Positions 35,077 through 43,912 of a stretch of 64,000 nt of DNA are shown piece by piece. A model generated the notes under the pieces. That model saw only the letters and a program-made list of their open reading frames with translations. It was not told the origin of the DNA and searched no databases. Origin of the DNA: CAZODA01 sp964578485 (GTDB taxonomy: Bacteria > Bacteroidota > Bacteroidia > Bacteroidales > Marinilabiliaceae). A program made the translations under genes and the position numbers. Position 1 is the first letter of the stretch, and every line of letters begins with the position of its first letter. The stretch covers positions 91,108-155,107 of the forward strand of contig CAZODA010000002.1 in assembly GCA_964578485.1 (NCBI GenBank), in the 5' to 3' direction.

Positions 35077-36381
35077 TTAGTTTTGATTCATACTTATCAA
35101 TCTATTTTTAAAGCTTAAATAATCGGGTTTCATCACATTTTTTTCTTTTTTATTTTCAAATTGAAAATTATAACCGGATTTTTCAAGTTCGCCGGGTAGG
35201 ATTTCGTCGATTACCTCATTAAATTTATAAGGATGTGCTGTAGAAATAAAAACTCCGGTTTCATCTTGTTTTTTTTCTAATTCAGCCACCATATAGGCAG
35301 ATGCAGTATGAGGATCCATCAAATAATTTTGATTTAAATAAACTTTTTTAATAGTATCTTTTATTTCTTCATCGGAAACAGAAACAGATCTTAGCTTATT
35401 TCTAATTGTAGAAATATCATTATCATACAAATTAAACAAACGGCTAAAATTACTTGGATCGCCAACATCCATGGCATTTGCAATAGTAATTATTGTTTCA
35501 TGGGGTTCGTATTTTCCTGATTCAAGAAAACGTGGTACTACATCATTTGCATTTGTTGCTGCTATAAACCGTTTAACAGGCAGCCCCATTTTATTTGCCA
35601 GCACAGCAGCAGTAATATTTCCGAAATTCCCACTGGGAACGATTATAACAGGTTCTTTATAAATCCCGTATTGACGTAACAAAGCCACTGCTTGAAAATA
35701 ATATACCGACTGAGGCAAGAGCCTTCCCATATTTATAGAATTTGCAGAAGTGATAAAAAGTTTCTGCCTTAATTCTTGATCGTTAAATGCATCTTTAACA
35801 AGTCGTTGGCAATCATCAAAGCTGCCCTCCACAGCAATGGCATGAATATTTTCACCCGGTCCGGTAATTTGGTATTCCTGATACGGACTTACTTTTCCAT
35901 AAGGATAAAGAACTACTACATCAATCCCCGGAGTATTATGAAAGCCATTGGCAACAGCACCTCCTGTATCACCTGAAGTAGCAGTAAGTACCAGAAGTTT
36001 ACGTTTTTCACCTTCATTGAAATAAGCAAGTAAGCGGGCTAAAAACCTTGCTCCCACATCTTTGAACGCTTGTGTGGGACCATGGAATAATTCCAAAGCA
36101 AAAAGGTCGCCATTCAATTTCTTTAATGGTATATCAAATGAAAAAGTTCCCTTAATTATATCCTTAAGTTTAGTGTTACTAATATCCTCTGAAACATAGG
36201 GGTAAAGTACATGTTGGGCAATTTCATCAAGTTTCATTTGATGAAAAGATTCAAGGAAGGACTTTTCCAAAACAGGTATTCTTTCAGGCATAAAAAGATT
36301 ACCATCGGGTGCCAAACCTTTAAACACTACTTCTCTAAGAGGGTAGAACTTTTTACTATCACCAAGACTAATAAACTTCAT
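35077..36381 (-). CDS. thrC: Threonine synthase
   Basis: ThrC is a PLP enzyme that converts O-phosphohomoserine to threonine. The 434-aa length and motifs fit the bacterial short-type enzyme: FHGPTQAFKDVGARFLARLL with the PLP lysine, TATSGDTGGAVANGF, GENIHAIAVEGSFDDCQRLVKDAF, and NSINMGRLLPQSVYYF. It follows the ApgM-family gene by 11 bp in the same direction, giving a homoserine-to-threonine operon. Confidence 0.95.
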   Translation of the reverse strand: MKFISLGDSKKFYPLREVVFKGLAPDGNLFMPERIPVLEKSFLESFHQMKLDEIAQHVLYPYVSEDISNTKLKDIIKGTFSFDIPLKKLNGDLFALELFHGPTQAFKDVGARFLARLLAYFNEGEKRKLLVLTATSGDTGGAVANGFHNTPGIDVVVLYPYGKVSPYQEYQITGPGENIHAIAVEGSFDDCQRLVKDAFNDQELRQKLFITSANSINMGRLLPQSVYYFQAVALLRQYGIYKEPVIIVPSGNFGNITAAVLANKMGLPVKRFIAATNANDVVPRFLESGKYEPHETIITIANAMDVGDPSNFSRLFNLYDNDISTIRNKLRSVSVSDEEIKDTIKKVYLNQNYLMDPHTASAYMVAELEKKQDETGVFISTAHPYKFNEVIDEILPGELEKSGYNFQFENKKEKNVMKPDYLSFKNRLISMNQN

Positions 36382-36392
36382 ATATTGTAGAA

Positions 36393-37604
36393 TTATTTAT
36401 TTCCAAAAAATAAATCAAGTAAATCTTCACCTTCTACTTTTCCCATAGCTCCGGTTTTAACAGATTCTTCGTTAAATTCATCTACCTGATCAGCCTTCAT
36501 GCCCGGCTTTAACATCATGAAAGGTACAGGTAAAGAGGTATGAGTACGTAAATAACAAGGAGTTGGATGATCAGGAAGCAAAAGTAAAGAAAATTCTTCT
36601 TTAAAGTTTTGCAAATTTTCCCACAGTGGTTTCAACAAACGCCGATCAAAATCTTCAATCACATTTCTTTTCAATATACAATCACCTTCATGCCCTGCTT
36701 CATCCATTGCTTCAACATGAAGAAAAACAAAAGGATGTCTTTTTAAAGCCTTAATAGCTGCTTCTGCCTTTCCTTCATAATTAGTGTCAAATAAACCGGT
36801 AGCCCCATCAACATGAACAGATTCAAGACCTGCAAGTTTTCCTATTCCGTGAATTAAATCTACAGCAGATATTACAGCCCCCGACTTAATACCAAAACGT
36901 TCATTGAAAGATTTAAATTCATGAGCATAACCTTGTGACCACGGCCATATCATATCGGCACATTTTTTATTTACCTTGCGTCTTTCAACATTTACAGGAT
37001 GCTCTGCCAAAATTTTCTTCGATCTTTTAATAAGATCATTTAACACCTTTGTTGTTACTTCACCACTTTTTGACGTTGCTACCGGCAGTAATGGCTCTAA
37101 GGCCTCGCCGGGATGGTCATGAGGAGGGGTACAAGAAATTTCATGGTTTGCATCTTTAATAACAAGAATATGTCTATAACTTACCCCTGTATAAAAGCGT
37201 ATTTTTTCATTTCCTAATTCATTGTTAAGAGCTTTGATAAGTTCATCAGCTTCGGCAGTTGATATATGTCCGGCCGAATGATTCAGCAAAACACCATTTT
37301 CAGCAGAAACCAGATTACATCTTAAAACCAAATCTCCGGCATCAAATTTAAGGCCGAGGGCGGCAGCCTCCAACACCCCTCTCCCCTGATAATACTCAGC
37401 AGGCCTATAGCCTAAAATATTCATATTTGCTATTTCACTTCCGGGATGAAAGCCTTCCGGAATAGTGTTAACCAGTCCTGTAACAGAAAGTCTGCAAATT
37501 TCATCCATAATTGGCGTTTTTGCAGCCATTACAGGAGTTAAACCATTAAACTCATCGATTGGCTCATCAGCCATACCATCGGCTAATACAACAATATATT
37601 TCAC
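36393..37604 (-). CDS. ApgM-family phosphoglycerate mutase-like protein, proposed homoserine kinase
   Basis: The 403-aa protein belongs to the alkaline-phosphatase-like ApgM family (MKYIVVLADGMADEP, the catalytic Ser in HPGSEIANMNILGY, HSAGHISTAEADELI, HDHPGEALEPLLPVA, VEAMDEAGHEGD). Family members beside threonine genes have been proposed as homoserine kinases, replacing a GHMP-type ThrB. Here the gene lies 11 bp before thrC, and no other ThrB is in the window, which favours that role. Cofactor-independent phosphoglycerate mutase is the alternative. A TAGTTTTG element on the minus strand (37690-37683) may be its promoter. Confidence 0.8.
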   Translation of the reverse strand: MKYIVVLADGMADEPIDEFNGLTPVMAAKTPIMDEICRLSVTGLVNTIPEGFHPGSEIANMNILGYRPAEYYQGRGVLEAAALGLKFDAGDLVLRCNLVSAENGVLLNHSAGHISTAEADELIKALNNELGNEKIRFYTGVSYRHILVIKDANHEISCTPPHDHPGEALEPLLPVATSKSGEVTTKVLNDLIKRSKKILAEHPVNVERRKVNKKCADMIWPWSQGYAHEFKSFNERFGIKSGAVISAVDLIHGIGKLAGLESVHVDGATGLFDTNYEGKAEAAIKALKRHPFVFLHVEAMDEAGHEGDCILKRNVIEDFDRRLLKPLWENLQNFKEEFSLLLLPDHPTPCYLRTHTSLPVPFMMLKPGMKADQVDEFNEESVKTGAMGKVEGEDLLDLFFGNK

Positions 37605-37837
37605 AAAATATAATTCAGATTTTTAAACTTTTGTTTCTTCCCTCTTGATAAGTTTAATATTACAAGTTCGGGAAATTCCTCACAAAACTACTATATTATC
37701 AGCAAAAATAAAATATGTTTTAAGTCGTAAATACTAATAAGTACAATAAAAACAATATCTGATCCCAAATATGCAGTATCCTGCTAAAAGTCGAAGAATA
37801 ATTCTTAATTTTATCAAACATCTATTTAAACCATTAT

Positions 37838-40800
37838 ATGTCGGAACTAAAAATATACAGAGCATCAGCAGGATCCGGAAAAACTTATACTCTGACTCAG
37901 GATTATATTCATTTATTATTTGAAGATCCAACAAACTTCAAGCGAATAATGGCCGTAACCTTTACCAATAAAGCAACAGCAGAAATGCGTTCAAGAATAT
38001 TATCTGCGCTTAATGATATTGCCAAAGATTCACATCCATACACTAAAGGTTTACAAGAGAAATTTTCTTTAAGTGAAGAAGAAGTTAAAAAAACGGCAGC
38101 TTTATTATTGCGACAGTTATTACATAATTATAGTGACTTTTCTGTTAAAACCATTGATAGCTTTTTTCAAACAATCACCCGTTCTTTTGCACGTGAAATG
38201 GGATTATCTACAGTCTTTCGTTTAGAATTTGAAAGCAAGCGGATTTTACAACAGGCTATTGATCAGCTAATACTTGAAATGAATGATCCTCAGCATAAAG
38301 CGATCAAAGAATGGCTGACACAGTATGCCTTTGAAAGAATGGAAGCGGATAGAGGATGGAATATTTCAAACGAATTATTCAAGATAGGCAAAGAAATATT
38401 CTCAGAAAAATATCAGGCTGATGCTTTGTCAAAAGCATCGCAGATACATGGGAAGACAATTCTTAGCGACTACAAAAAAAAATTGGAAAAAATTATTGAG
38501 GAAATAGATTCCAAAATGAAGTCTTTTGGCGACAAGGGTCTTGAAATAATAAAAACACATAATTTAAATATCAATACAGATTTTAAAGGAAAAAGCAGAT
38601 CACCTGTTAAACATTTCGAAAGATTGTCGAAATTAAATGATCATATGAATCTTTCAAGATTTTCTATCTTATTGGAAGGGATAGACAATTGGATTAATAA
38701 AAATGCCAATGAAGCTACAAACAATGCGATAGAAAGAGCATTCAAAAGTGGACTTTACGAACTTCTTATCAAAGCAGAAAATATTATCACTACTGAAGGC
38801 AAAAATTATCAAACGGCAAAGCTGATACTGCCAAACTTAAATGCACTTGGCATCCTCAATGATGTATATGATAAAATGATGCAATTATCGGAGGAGCAAA
38901 ATATCTTTTTAATTTCCGGCACAAATTATTTGCTGACTCAAATAATAGATAATAACGAAAGTCCCTTTATCTATGAAAAGGTCGGCACTCGCTACCAACA
39001 TTTTATGATAGATGAATTTCAAGATACTTCAGCTTTACAATATTCAAATTTCTTACCCTTAATCAGTGATTCATTGGCTTCGGGAGGTAATTCATTATTA
39101 ATTGGTGATATTAAACAGGCAATTTATCGTTGGCGTAATTCCGACTGGAACCTGTTGGCTGAAAGGGTAGATCTTGATTTCGATTCCTTCGGTGTTGAAA
39201 CTCCCAACCCTCTTGACACAAACTACAGAAGCAATGAAGAAATAATATTATTCAACAATCTTTTTTTTCATGATGCTGCCAGCCGTTTGCAACTAAGATT
39301 CAACGAGCAGATTCCTGAGGAGTTGCAAAGTGATGAGAACATCATAGCAATGCAGACTAAAATAAAAAATGCCTATAATGATACAGAACAAAAGACACCT
39401 GAAAATGCTAAAGCAAGTGGCGGTCGTTTACATTTACAATTTTTGGAAGGAAAGAAAGTTGAAGATTTCCAGAACAATTCTTTACGCTCATGCATACAGC
39501 ATATTGATGATTTAACAAAAAGCTATACATTAGGTGAGATTTGCATTTTAGTCAGGAAAAATAGTGAAGCAGTTTTAATCACCGAAGCTTTATTGTCAGG
39601 TGAATTTCATCCTAAGGGTCGAAAATTTCCTGTAATCAGCAATGAATCATTATTATTGTCAAAGTCGGAAATAATTTGTTTAATTATTGCTCATCTACGC
39701 CTAATTCAAAATCCTGAAGATGCTATAACAGCAGCATATATAAGACAAGCTATTTATAAAATTAAAAATTCTAAAGATAAAAATCAAGATATTTCAAGCT
39801 CTTACTTTGATATCGCCGGAGCATTTAATTCGGAAAGCATAACTGAATGGGAAGCTTACAAAGGGGAAGTCTTCCTTTTACAGGATAAACCTTTATATGA
39901 ACTTACAGAAGCTATAATAAACTTACTCCCTGAAAGTCAACAAAAAGAAAATTCAGTTTATATTCAGGCATTTTTAAGCTTGGTTTTAAATTTTATAAAC
40001 CGTGAATCTTCCGGTTTAAACCAGTTTTTAGAATATTGGGATCAGACGGGCCGACTTCAATCTCTTTCTGTACCTGAAAACCAAGAGGCTATAAAAGTAA
40101 TGACTATCCATAAAGCAAAAGGTCTGGAATTTCCTGCCGTGGTGATCCCCTTTGCATCATGGAGAATCAATACTCTTACACATGAAGAATTTTTATGGTT
40201 TAAACCCCAAACACCACCTTTTAATGAAATCTCACTCCTTCCGGTGAGAGGGGTTAAAGCCCTTAGTAACAGTTGGTTTGCCTTAGATTATTTTAATGAA
40301 ATTTTACATCAATATGTCGATAATTTAAATATCACCTATGTGGCCTTTACCCGTGCCGGAAGCAGTTTGTCGGTTTTTGCCCATCTCCCTCGACCCGATT
40401 ATAAAGAAATTACCACTGTTGCTCATTTATTACATAAATTCACCTTTTCGGAATCATTTAAAGAAAAATATATAAATTCATGGGATAATAACAATAAGCT
40501 GTTTTCATTTAGTTTGCCTGATGAGAGCGAACGAAAACAATCCAAAAAATCATCTTTGCCAAAATCGTCCTATCGCGAAAGCAGAATACTTGAAACCTTA
40601 GCTTGGGAGCGTACCTTGCCCGAACAAGGTCTTATTATTCATCCGGAAAGTGAGAATTATTTCACAGAAGACGAAGGTGCCCAACGAATAAATTATGGTA
40701 GAATTATGCACCGATTATTTGAGCAGGTAGCAGAAATAAAAGATTTGGATCAGGCGCTAAAAATAATGCAATTTAACGGATTGATAGATGGATCGGAAAT

Positions 40801-41110
40801 TCAGAAAATAAAACTTCAATTTGAGGAACAATTAAAAAATCCAAAAATAAAAAGCTGGTTCGATGGAAGCTATGAAATTAAAACAGAAGCTACAATTTTA
40901 AGCCCGCAGGCAAAACGCCCCGACAGAGTAATGATAAGTGAAAACGAGATTGTTGTTTTAGACTATAAATTTGGTCAACAAAAGCTTCCCTCCCATTATT
41001 CGCAGGTTAAAGAATATATGAAACTATTGAAAAAAATGGGCTATAAAAACATCAAAGGTTTTATTTGGTATTTTGAGTTGAATGAGTTGACCGAAGTTGA
41101 AAACAAGTAA
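37838..41110 (+). CDS. addA: UvrD/RecB-type helicase-nuclease, AddA-like
   Basis: AddA-type proteins process double-strand breaks for recombination. The 1090-aa protein has a SF1 helicase with Walker A ASAGSGKTYTL (about 9-19), VTFTNKATAEM, Walker B MIDEFQDTS, and GDIKQAIYRWR, then C-terminal helicase motifs VMTIHKAKGLEFPAV and VAFTRAG. A C-terminal RecB-family PD-(D/E)XK nuclease domain has GRIMHRLFE and DRVMISENEIVVLDYKFG. No addB-like gene is adjacent: a repeat region follows on the right and the threonine genes lie divergently on the left. Gene symbol follows similarity, not proof of an AddAB complex. Confidence 0.88.
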   Translation: MSELKIYRASAGSGKTYTLTQDYIHLLFEDPTNFKRIMAVTFTNKATAEMRSRILSALNDIAKDSHPYTKGLQEKFSLSEEEVKKTAALLLRQLLHNYSDFSVKTIDSFFQTITRSFAREMGLSTVFRLEFESKRILQQAIDQLILEMNDPQHKAIKEWLTQYAFERMEADRGWNISNELFKIGKEIFSEKYQADALSKASQIHGKTILSDYKKKLEKIIEEIDSKMKSFGDKGLEIIKTHNLNINTDFKGKSRSPVKHFERLSKLNDHMNLSRFSILLEGIDNWINKNANEATNNAIERAFKSGLYELLIKAENIITTEGKNYQTAKLILPNLNALGILNDVYDKMMQLSEEQNIFLISGTNYLLTQIIDNNESPFIYEKVGTRYQHFMIDEFQDTSALQYSNFLPLISDSLASGGNSLLIGDIKQAIYRWRNSDWNLLAERVDLDFDSFGVETPNPLDTNYRSNEEIILFNNLFFHDAASRLQLRFNEQIPEELQSDENIIAMQTKIKNAYNDTEQKTPENAKASGGRLHLQFLEGKKVEDFQNNSLRSCIQHIDDLTKSYTLGEICILVRKNSEAVLITEALLSGEFHPKGRKFPVISNESLLLSKSEIICLIIAHLRLIQNPEDAITAAYIRQAIYKIKNSKDKNQDISSSYFDIAGAFNSESITEWEAYKGEVFLLQDKPLYELTEAIINLLPESQQKENSVYIQAFLSLVLNFINRESSGLNQFLEYWDQTGRLQSLSVPENQEAIKVMTIHKAKGLEFPAVVIPFASWRINTLTHEEFLWFKPQTPPFNEISLLPVRGVKALSNSWFALDYFNEILHQYVDNLNITYVAFTRAGSSLSVFAHLPRPDYKEITTVAHLLHKFTFSESFKEKYINSWDNNNKLFSFSLPDESERKQSKKSSLPKSSYRESRILETLAWERTLPEQGLIIHPESENYFTEDEGAQRINYGRIMHRLFEQVAEIKDLDQALKIMQFNGLIDGSEIQKIKLQFEEQLKNPKIKSWFDGSYEIKTEATILSPQAKRPDRVMISENEIVVLDYKFGQQKLPSHYSQVKEYMKLLKKMGYKNIKGFIWYFELNELTEVENK

Positions 41111-41157
41111 TACGAATGCCTCTATTTTTACAAAAAAATATATATATTCGCAGACAC

Positions 41158-41360
41158 TTTATGAATGCACGATGTTCGATTTTGAACTGCAAATATTGCA
41201 TGAATGTGTATTTGAGTATAGGTGTTTGCCATAATTTTGTTTTTAGGATGCAAACCTAACGGAATGCAAGATGAGATACTATTATTGGTTTTACCGAGCG
41301 TTCCATTCCTACGGAATGGCTTTTACGTATCGAGTCTATTTATCGAGCAATACTTTCTTA
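41158..41360. repeat. 203-bp perfect direct repeat, copy A
   Basis: Identical to 42023-42225 over all 203 bases (offset 865). The first 75 bases encode, on the minus strand, the first 25 residues of the RAYT transposase (MANTYTQIHIHAIFAVQNRT), followed by the upstream region with the palindrome CCATTCC-TAC-GGAATGG (41303-41319). Copy A is therefore a truncated 5' end of the transposase unit. Complete identity suggests recent duplication or gene conversion. Confidence 0.9.
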
Positions 41361-41509
41361 ACGGCATGACTTTTACGTATCGAGTCTATTTATCGAGCAA
41401 TACTTTCTTAACGACATGACTTTTACGTATCGGGACTTTTACCGGCCAATGCTTTCTTAACGGCATGACTTTTACGTATCGAGTCTATTTACCAAGCAAT
41501 ACATTCTTA
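41311..41509. repeat. Four tandem units of about 50 bp
   Basis: Units 41311-41360, 41361-41410, 41411-41459 and 41460-41509 each begin ACGGAATG, ACGGCATG or ACGACATG, continue ACTTTTACGTATCG and end TTCTTA. A fifth partial unit starts at 41510. The first unit is the end of the 203-bp repeat. ORFs across them are by-products. Confidence 0.85.
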
Positions 41510-41558
41510 ACGGAATGATTATTTATTTACAGAACAGCTCGTTTTCTTTGTTTTTTTC

Positions 41559-41632
41559 GCAATCCGTTAGGATTGCAACGCTCGGTAAAAAACATGCTCA
41601 CCCCCCACCACCCACATTCCGTTAGGAATGTG
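41559..41632. repeat. REP-like palindrome pair 3' of the transposase gene
   Basis: Two hairpins with the same GTTA loop, 7 and 8 bp stems, are separated by a segment starting AACGCTCGGTAAAAA. The same pair with the same spacer start occurs at 14136-14207, where the first loop is GGA. Confidence 0.8.
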
Positions 41633-41635
41633 ACC

Positions 41636-42097
41636 TTATTCTATTTCCTTGAAAATATATTGCTCACTATATTCAACTTCAAATTTCTGCAAAATCTCAA
41701 TATATTCTTCCCTAAAAGTTTTCTTTTTATGATGTTGCTCTTGCGTTTCAATGTAGTTACAAACAGCCGAGACCTGTGATTTTGCATACGAAAATGCTCC
41801 ATATCCTTCTTGCCATGAAAATTTGCCCATAACCAATTTTTCTTTGTTTACCCACTCTGAACTATCACGTTTTACTTCTTGCATCAATGAAGATAATGCT
41901 TGTGTAGGACGAAAACCAAACAAGATATGAATATGGTCGGGCATACCTCCGATAGCTAAAACTTTATGTCCGGGCTTTTGAATTATTGCAATAATGTATT
42001 TATACAACCTTTCCTGCCATGATTTATGAATGCACGATGTTCGATTTTGAACTGCAAATATTGCATGAATGTGTATTTGAGTATAGGTGTTTGCCAT
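41636..42097 (-). CDS. IS200/IS605-family Y1 transposase (REP-associated tyrosine transposase type)
   Basis: The start at 42097 (MANTYTQIHIH) fits the family; the frame extends 21 bases upstream. The 153-aa protein has the HUH metal motif HIH in GMPDHIHILFGF, the catalytic Tyr in the region AFSYAKSQVSAVCNYIETQEQHH, and EYIEILQKFEVEY near the end. These enzymes cut and join single-stranded DNA at hairpins. The gene looks intact. The surrounding REP-like palindromes and a second copy of the flanks without the gene suggest a RAYT acting on the repeat family. Confidence 0.9.
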   Translation of the reverse strand: MANTYTQIHIHAIFAVQNRTSCIHKSWQERLYKYIIAIIQKPGHKVLAIGGMPDHIHILFGFRPTQALSSLMQEVKRDSSEWVNKEKLVMGKFSWQEGYGAFSYAKSQVSAVCNYIETQEQHHKKKTFREEYIEILQKFEVEYSEQYIFKEIE

Positions 42098-42225
42098 AAT
42101 TTTGTTTTTAGGATGCAAACCTAACGGAATGCAAGATGAGATACTATTATTGGTTTTACCGAGCGTTCCATTCCTACGGAATGGCTTTTACGTATCGAGT
42201 CTATTTATCGAGCAATACTTTCTTA
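42023..42225. repeat. 203-bp perfect direct repeat, copy B
   Basis: Partner of 41158-41360. Here it is joined to the rest of the transposase gene, so it is the parental copy. It includes the gene's 5' end and upstream palindrome. Confidence 0.9.
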
Positions 42226-42240
42226 GTTTTAATTAGTAGA

Positions 42241-42505
42241 TTAGTTAATTATCACATCATCACAACATCACAACATCTAATTATCTCATCATCACATCTA
42301 CTAATCATCACAACATCTAATTATCTCATCATCACATCTACTAATCATCACATCATCACAACATCTAATTATCTCATCATCACATCTACTAATCATCACA
42401 ACATCTAATTATCTCATCATCACATCTACTAATCATCACAACATCACAACATCTAATTATCACAACATCACAACATCTAATTATCTCATCATCACATCTG
42501 CTAAT
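42241..42505. repeat. Minisatellite of about 40-bp units without G on the plus strand
   Basis: Units starting CTAATCATCAC and ending CATCACATCTA recur at 42301-42340, 42341-42388 (8-bp insertion) and 42389-42428, with shorter partial units on both sides. From 42245 to 42499, 255 bases, the plus strand has no G at all. It ends a few bases before the pyrI stop codon (42512-42514, minus strand). It has no spacer diversity and is not a CRISPR array. The 90-aa ORF through it is not believed. Confidence 0.85.
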
Positions 42506-42511
42506 TATCAA

Positions 42512-42970
42512 TTACAGCATTTTTAATTCTTCGCGAGTAGTATTTTTTTCGCAATAATGGCATCTAAGAGCTAAATTTTCCTTGTCTAACACCCAAAATC
42601 TTGTCAATACATTTTCATTATTAGTAATACATTTCGGATTAAAACATTTAACTATTCCTATGATTTCATCCGGAATTTCAACATCTCTTTTTTGGGAGAC
42701 TTTATAATTTCGAATTATATTCAACTTGGCATGAGGTGCTACCAGTGATATTTTATTTATTTCATAATCTTCAAAAAACTTATCTGCCACTTTTATAATA
42801 GCTTTTTTACCGAGTTTACGACTATCTAAATTTGCTCCGAAAGTAATCTGATGTTGAATATGGTCTAATCCAAGTATATTAATAACATCAAAAAGAGATT
42901 CGGTGGGGATATGGTCAATAACAGTACCATTTTCAATGGCACTTACCTGAAGATGCTTTTGTATTGGCAT
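42512..42970 (-). CDS. pyrI: Aspartate carbamoyltransferase regulatory subunit
   Basis: PyrI binds CTP or ATP and controls PyrB. The 152-aa protein has the allosteric domain (about 1-100, with LQVSAIENGTVIDHIPTE and KLNIIRNYKVSQKR) and a C-terminal zinc domain with four cysteines, CFNPKC near 110 and CHYC near 138. It follows pyrB by 33 bp on the same strand, so the holoenzyme is probably of the E. coli class B type. Its 3' end abuts a minisatellite. Confidence 0.95.
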   Translation of the reverse strand: MPIQKHLQVSAIENGTVIDHIPTESLFDVINILGLDHIQHQITFGANLDSRKLGKKAIIKVADKFFEDYEINKISLVAPHAKLNIIRNYKVSQKRDVEIPDEIIGIVKCFNPKCITNNENVLTRFWVLDKENLALRCHYCEKNTTREELKML

Positions 42971-43003
42971 AAGGAATCATTAAATTTTAATATAAAACAC
43001 TCA

Positions 43004-43912
43004 TTATTTTTTTAATCCCATAATAGCAGAAATTATAGCCATGCGGGTAAACACCCCATTTTCGGCCTGCTGATAATAATAAGCTTTTTCACTGCTATCC
43101 ACATCGGTATGAATTTCATTAACACGAGGTAGTGGATGGAGAACGCGTAAATTATCCCGGCTATTTTCAAGCATGCTTTTTCTAAGAACATAGGTATTTT
43201 TCACCCTCTCATATTCAATAGGGTCAGAAAATCTTTCTTTTTGAACCCTGGTCATATATAGGATATCGGCATATTCTAAGTTAAAAATTTCTGTTTGCTC
43301 ATAAAAGGAAATTCCTTTTTCAGCCATAAACAGTTTATATTCATTAGGAATTGCTAACTCCTCAGGTGCTATAAAATAAAAAGTAGGGTTGAAAAGCGAC
43401 AGAGCCATTAATAAGGAATGCACGGTACGTCCGTATTTCAAATCACCTACCAGGAAAGTTGTTAGGTTTTCGAGTCTGCCTTGGGTCTTTTTTATTGAAT
43501 AAAGGTCAAGTAAAGTTTGAGTAGGATGTTGATTAGCGCCATCTCCGGCATTAATAACAGGCACGCGCGATTGTTCAGAAGCATACCTTACGCTACCTTC
43601 AAGAGGATGCCTCATAACAATTAAATCGGCATAATTACTAACCATTTTAATTGTATCTTTAAGTGTTTCACCCTTTGTAGTAGAAGAAGAAGTTGCATCT
43701 GAAAAGCCAATAACCCTTGCTCCTAATCTGTTTATAGCAGTTTCGAAGCTTAGGCGTGTACGTGTTGAAGGTTCAAAAAACAAGCTGGCAACAACTTTTT
43801 CCTTCATCTCGGGCTGATTGGGGTTAGCTTCATAATATTCTGCAAGCTCCATAATGCGCAGAATTTCATCCTTTGAATAATCGGTAATAGAAACTAAACT
43901 TTTATCTTTCAT
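43004..43912 (-). CDS. pyrB: Aspartate carbamoyltransferase catalytic subunit
   Basis: PyrB condenses carbamoyl phosphate and aspartate, the first committed step of pyrimidine synthesis. The 302-aa protein has the carbamoyl-phosphate site FFEPSTRTRLSFE (about 46-58), the HPLEGS loop, GDGANQHPTQTLLDLY, VGDLKYGRTVHSL and LHPLPRVNEI. The ATG at 43912 overlaps the stop of a leader ORF by 11 bases, and a strong terminator lies about 56 nt upstream, indicating attenuation control. pyrI follows. Confidence 0.97.
   Translation of the reverse strand: MKDKSLVSITDYSKDEILRIMELAEYYEANPNQPEMKEKVVASLFFEPSTRTRLSFETAINRLGARVIGFSDATSSSTTKGETLKDTIKMVSNYADLIVMRHPLEGSVRYASEQSRVPVINAGDGANQHPTQTLLDLYSIKKTQGRLENLTTFLVGDLKYGRTVHSLLMALSLFNPTFYFIAPEELAIPNEYKLFMAEKGISFYEQTEIFNLEYADILYMTRVQKERFSDPIEYERVKNTYVLRKSMLENSRDNLRVLHPLPRVNEIHTDVDSSEKAYYYQQAENGVFTRMAIISAIMGLKK

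Larger units (their letters stand above)
41516..42225 (-). mobile_element. IS200-like / REP-associated transposase (RAYT) unit
   Basis: The unit holds the transposase gene with palindromic flanks: GCAATCC-GTTA-GGATTGC (41559-41576) and CACATTCC-GTTA-GGAATGTG (41613-41632) just past its 3' end, and CCATTCC-TAC-GGAATGG (42168-42184) on the 5' side. IS200/IS605 and RAYT enzymes recognise such subterminal hairpins. The palindromes recur at 14.0-14.2 kb without the gene. Exact ends cannot be fixed by reading alone; the limits given are the shared sequence. Confidence 0.65.

Noticed and set aside
41222..41419. A 65-aa ORF in the 203-bp and 50-bp repeats
   Set aside because: It is created by repeat DNA, and its antisense contains the truncated transposase start; no coding signal.
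42136..42408. A 90-aa ORF through the minisatellite
   Set aside because: Its low-complexity Ile/Ser/Thr sequence is the translation of the G-free tandem repeat.
42241..42505. CRISPR array
   Set aside because: Units are contiguous with no unique spacers, and no cas gene is near. It is a minisatellite.
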